Source: Candidatus Phascolarctobacterium caballi (GTDB lineage Bacteria > Bacillota > Negativicutes > Acidaminococcales > Acidaminococcaceae). Taken from it: a DNA stretch of 14,427 bases. A model generated the notes under the pieces. The model saw nothing but the letters and a program-made list of their open reading frames with translations. It ran no database searches and had not been told where the DNA came from. The DNA is taken from positions 1 through 14,427 of the forward strand of contig JAGHTS010000063.1 in NCBI GenBank assembly GCA_018065225.1. Reading direction: 5' to 3'. The position numbers and the translations under genes are program-made. Positions 13,183 to 14,427 of the stretch are shown here, one piece after another (the first letter of the stretch is position 1; each line of letters opens with the position of its first letter).

Positions 13183-13223
13183 AAAAAGGAGGTTTGATTA
13201 TAATAATCAAACCTCCTTTTTTT
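13183..13223. terminator. Very strong bidirectional terminator
   Basis: AAAAAGGAGGTTTGATTA (13183–13200) pairs perfectly with 13204–13221 over 18 bp around a TAA loop, followed by more Ts. It ends prs on the plus strand and the convergent hydrolase gene on the minus strand. The left arm contains AAGGAGG, so the right arm equals the anti-Shine-Dalgarno CCTCCTTT. Confidence 0.93.
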
Positions 13224-13243
13224 GTTTATAAAGTTACATTATT

Positions 13244-14374
13244 TTATAAGGTATATTCATAGCATTTGTCGTAATTCTCCTGTATGAAAAGACTCCATTT
13301 TTTATGTTTCAAATCGTAAACAGAAGTGCTTGTTGTTATCCAAATAGCAGGATTGTTACGTTCAATTTTTAAGTTTTTCAGATAATTCATAGCCATAGTA
13401 TGATATTTTTCATTTGCGGTAACCATATCCAAAGTAATATCAGTTTTAAGGGTCGGACTATAGCCGGTAAAGAAATCGGAATATCTAACTGGTTTGTACT
13501 CGGGATTATAAGCGTAAGAAAAAGTTGCTTTTCTCATCAATTCTTTCATACCGTCCATACTTTTAGCTCCAATTTCATAATTTTCTTTTAAAACAGCATA
13601 ACGCTCCACACCTGTAGCATGAGGGGTATATTTTGGCAATAAGGTGTTAAAGAAATTGGTCATTACAGAATCTTTTACATATTGCAGTTTGCCATTAACA
13701 ATTTCAACAACATAATTATTTTTACAATCACAAATCATTAAATGTAAGCCAAAACCGCGGTTGGCAAAATTGGGGTTTTTAGTAAAACTGTCAACAATAT
13801 TTACATTTTGCAAAAGTTCCAGTCCGTGTTTGGCAGATTTTGCATGGTCAAGTAAATAACGTACAACTACAGCAATATCTATTTCTTCTTTGCCGGGGTT
13901 GGTACCTTCGTCGGGGATATAATATTCCAAATCTTTAATTGGGCAAACATTAATACTGATACCAACACCTTTTTCATTCATGCCGTCCAACATTGTCCAA
14001 GGTAACACCCGCCAATCTTTATCAGTCATGTCTTTTTCTAATTTAAAATCAAAGCAGTATGCCAGTCCCATACTTGCATAACGGTTATTTGCTTTGGGTA
14101 CATGAATTACATATTGCGGAAAATCATTATAAAAGAAATCAAAATTTCTTCCGAAATAATTACCGTTGTGTACACCGGAACAGCCAATCTTGGGCATCGT
14201 TAACCCATTTGCGATTGCTGATTTATATTCGGCATAATCGTAATCAGTATAAGTCATTTCATACAAATATTGGTCCAATTCTTTTGGGGCAGTATATTTG
14301 GTTGCCGCCAACACATCAGTTACAGAAACACTTAATATTATTGTCATAATAGCAGTTAAAAAAGTTTTCTTCAT
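13244..14374 (-). CDS. Exported choloylglycine-hydrolase-family Ntn hydrolase
   Basis: This 376-aa protein starts with a signal peptide (KK, a hydrophobic run to about residue 18, then VLA-A near 23) and a short pro-segment to Gly64. Cys65 is the probable N-terminal nucleophile after processing. GCSGVHNGNYFGRNFDF (64–80) holds the family's YFGRNxD pattern, with Arg76 and Asp79 in the roles of bile-salt hydrolase Arg18 and Asp21. NEKGVGISINV is the second family block. The family cuts linear amides such as conjugated bile salts, penicillin V or N-acyl homoserine lactones; the substrate here cannot be assigned. Unlike typical bile-salt hydrolases, it has a signal and a pro-segment, so it acts outside the cytoplasm. 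AGGAGG lies 9 bases before the ATG. Confidence 0.82.
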   Translation of the reverse strand: MKKTFLTAIMTIILSVSVTDVLAATKYTAPKELDQYLYEMTYTDYDYAEYKSAIANGLTMPKIGCSGVHNGNYFGRNFDFFYNDFPQYVIHVPKANNRYASMGLAYCFDFKLEKDMTDKDWRVLPWTMLDGMNEKGVGISINVCPIKDLEYYIPDEGTNPGKEEIDIAVVVRYLLDHAKSAKHGLELLQNVNIVDSFTKNPNFANRGFGLHLMICDCKNNYVVEIVNGKLQYVKDSVMTNFFNTLLPKYTPHATGVERYAVLKENYEIGAKSMDGMKELMRKATFSYAYNPEYKPVRYSDFFTGYSPTLKTDITLDMVTANEKYHTMAMNYLKNLKIERNNPAIWITTSTSVYDLKHKKWSLFIQENYDKCYEYTL

Positions 14375-14405
14375 TGGGGTAATCCTCCTAATATAAAAAT
14401 TATAA

Positions 14406-14427
14406 AAAACTCGCTTCAGCGAGTTTT
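14406..14427. terminator. Terminator hairpin at the window edge
   Basis: AAAACTCGC (14406–14414) and GCGAGTTTT (14419–14427) form a perfect 9-bp stem around TTCA. On the minus strand it is followed by a T-tract that merges into TATAAT (14404–14399), a possible -10 for the hydrolase gene. It probably ends a gene beyond the window. Confidence 0.75.

Overview
The window looks like a chromosomal segment of a low-to-mid GC Firmicute. The Bacillus-type PurR (not the LacI-type PurR of enterobacteria), the ispE–purR–glmU–prs order, and the Firmicute-specific small families DUF1659, DUF2922 and YvrJ all point there. A member of the Negativicutes is my best guess, but this is an inference from gene content and the genus is unresolved. 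Eighteen protein-coding genes are supported. I see no rRNA, tRNA, CRISPR array, transposase or integrase.

Region 1 (1–4070, plus strand) is an accessory island with a phage-like flavour. It opens with a degenerate 42-nt repeat and two terminator hairpins. Next comes a LexA-like XRE/S24 repressor, whose own promoter carries a perfect dyad between -35 and -10, then a small zinc-ribbon protein and a terminator. A small sigma-70-family factor follows, behind three consecutive perfect palindromes and with its own terminator. A separate operon then encodes a DUF1659 protein, a small basic protein, a DUF2922 protein, an AmpD/T7-lysozyme-type amidase and a 48-aa YvrJ-family membrane peptide overlapping the amidase gene. 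No phage structural genes are present. The layout suggests a damage-sensing repressor, a dedicated sigma factor and a small cell-wall/lysis cassette, a plausible and poorly described regulated system. A YgjP-type zinc metallopeptidase with its own likely promoter closes the block at a bidirectional terminator.

Region 2 (4076–8277, minus strand) is a four-gene operon with overlapping stops and starts: a YitT-family membrane protein, a radical SAM enzyme of the AmmeMemoRadiSam system, a fused MEMO1–AMMECR1 protein (system proteins B and A in one chain), and an EamA/DMT transporter.

Region 3 (8418–13173, plus strand) is a housekeeping block: ispE (isoprenoid precursors), a GntR/FCD regulator, purR, glmU (UDP-GlcNAc) and prs (PRPP). 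The divergent yitT–ispE intergenic region holds a good match to the PurR box core CCGAAC over the ispE promoter. PurR, which binds PRPP, may therefore control its own operon, while prs makes its effector from a separate promoter. The ispE start codon lies about where its best promoter would begin transcription, so a leaderless mRNA is possible.

Region 4 (13183–14427) holds a very strong bidirectional terminator, then a minus-strand gene for an exported choloylglycine-hydrolase-family Ntn hydrolase, and a terminator hairpin at the window edge.
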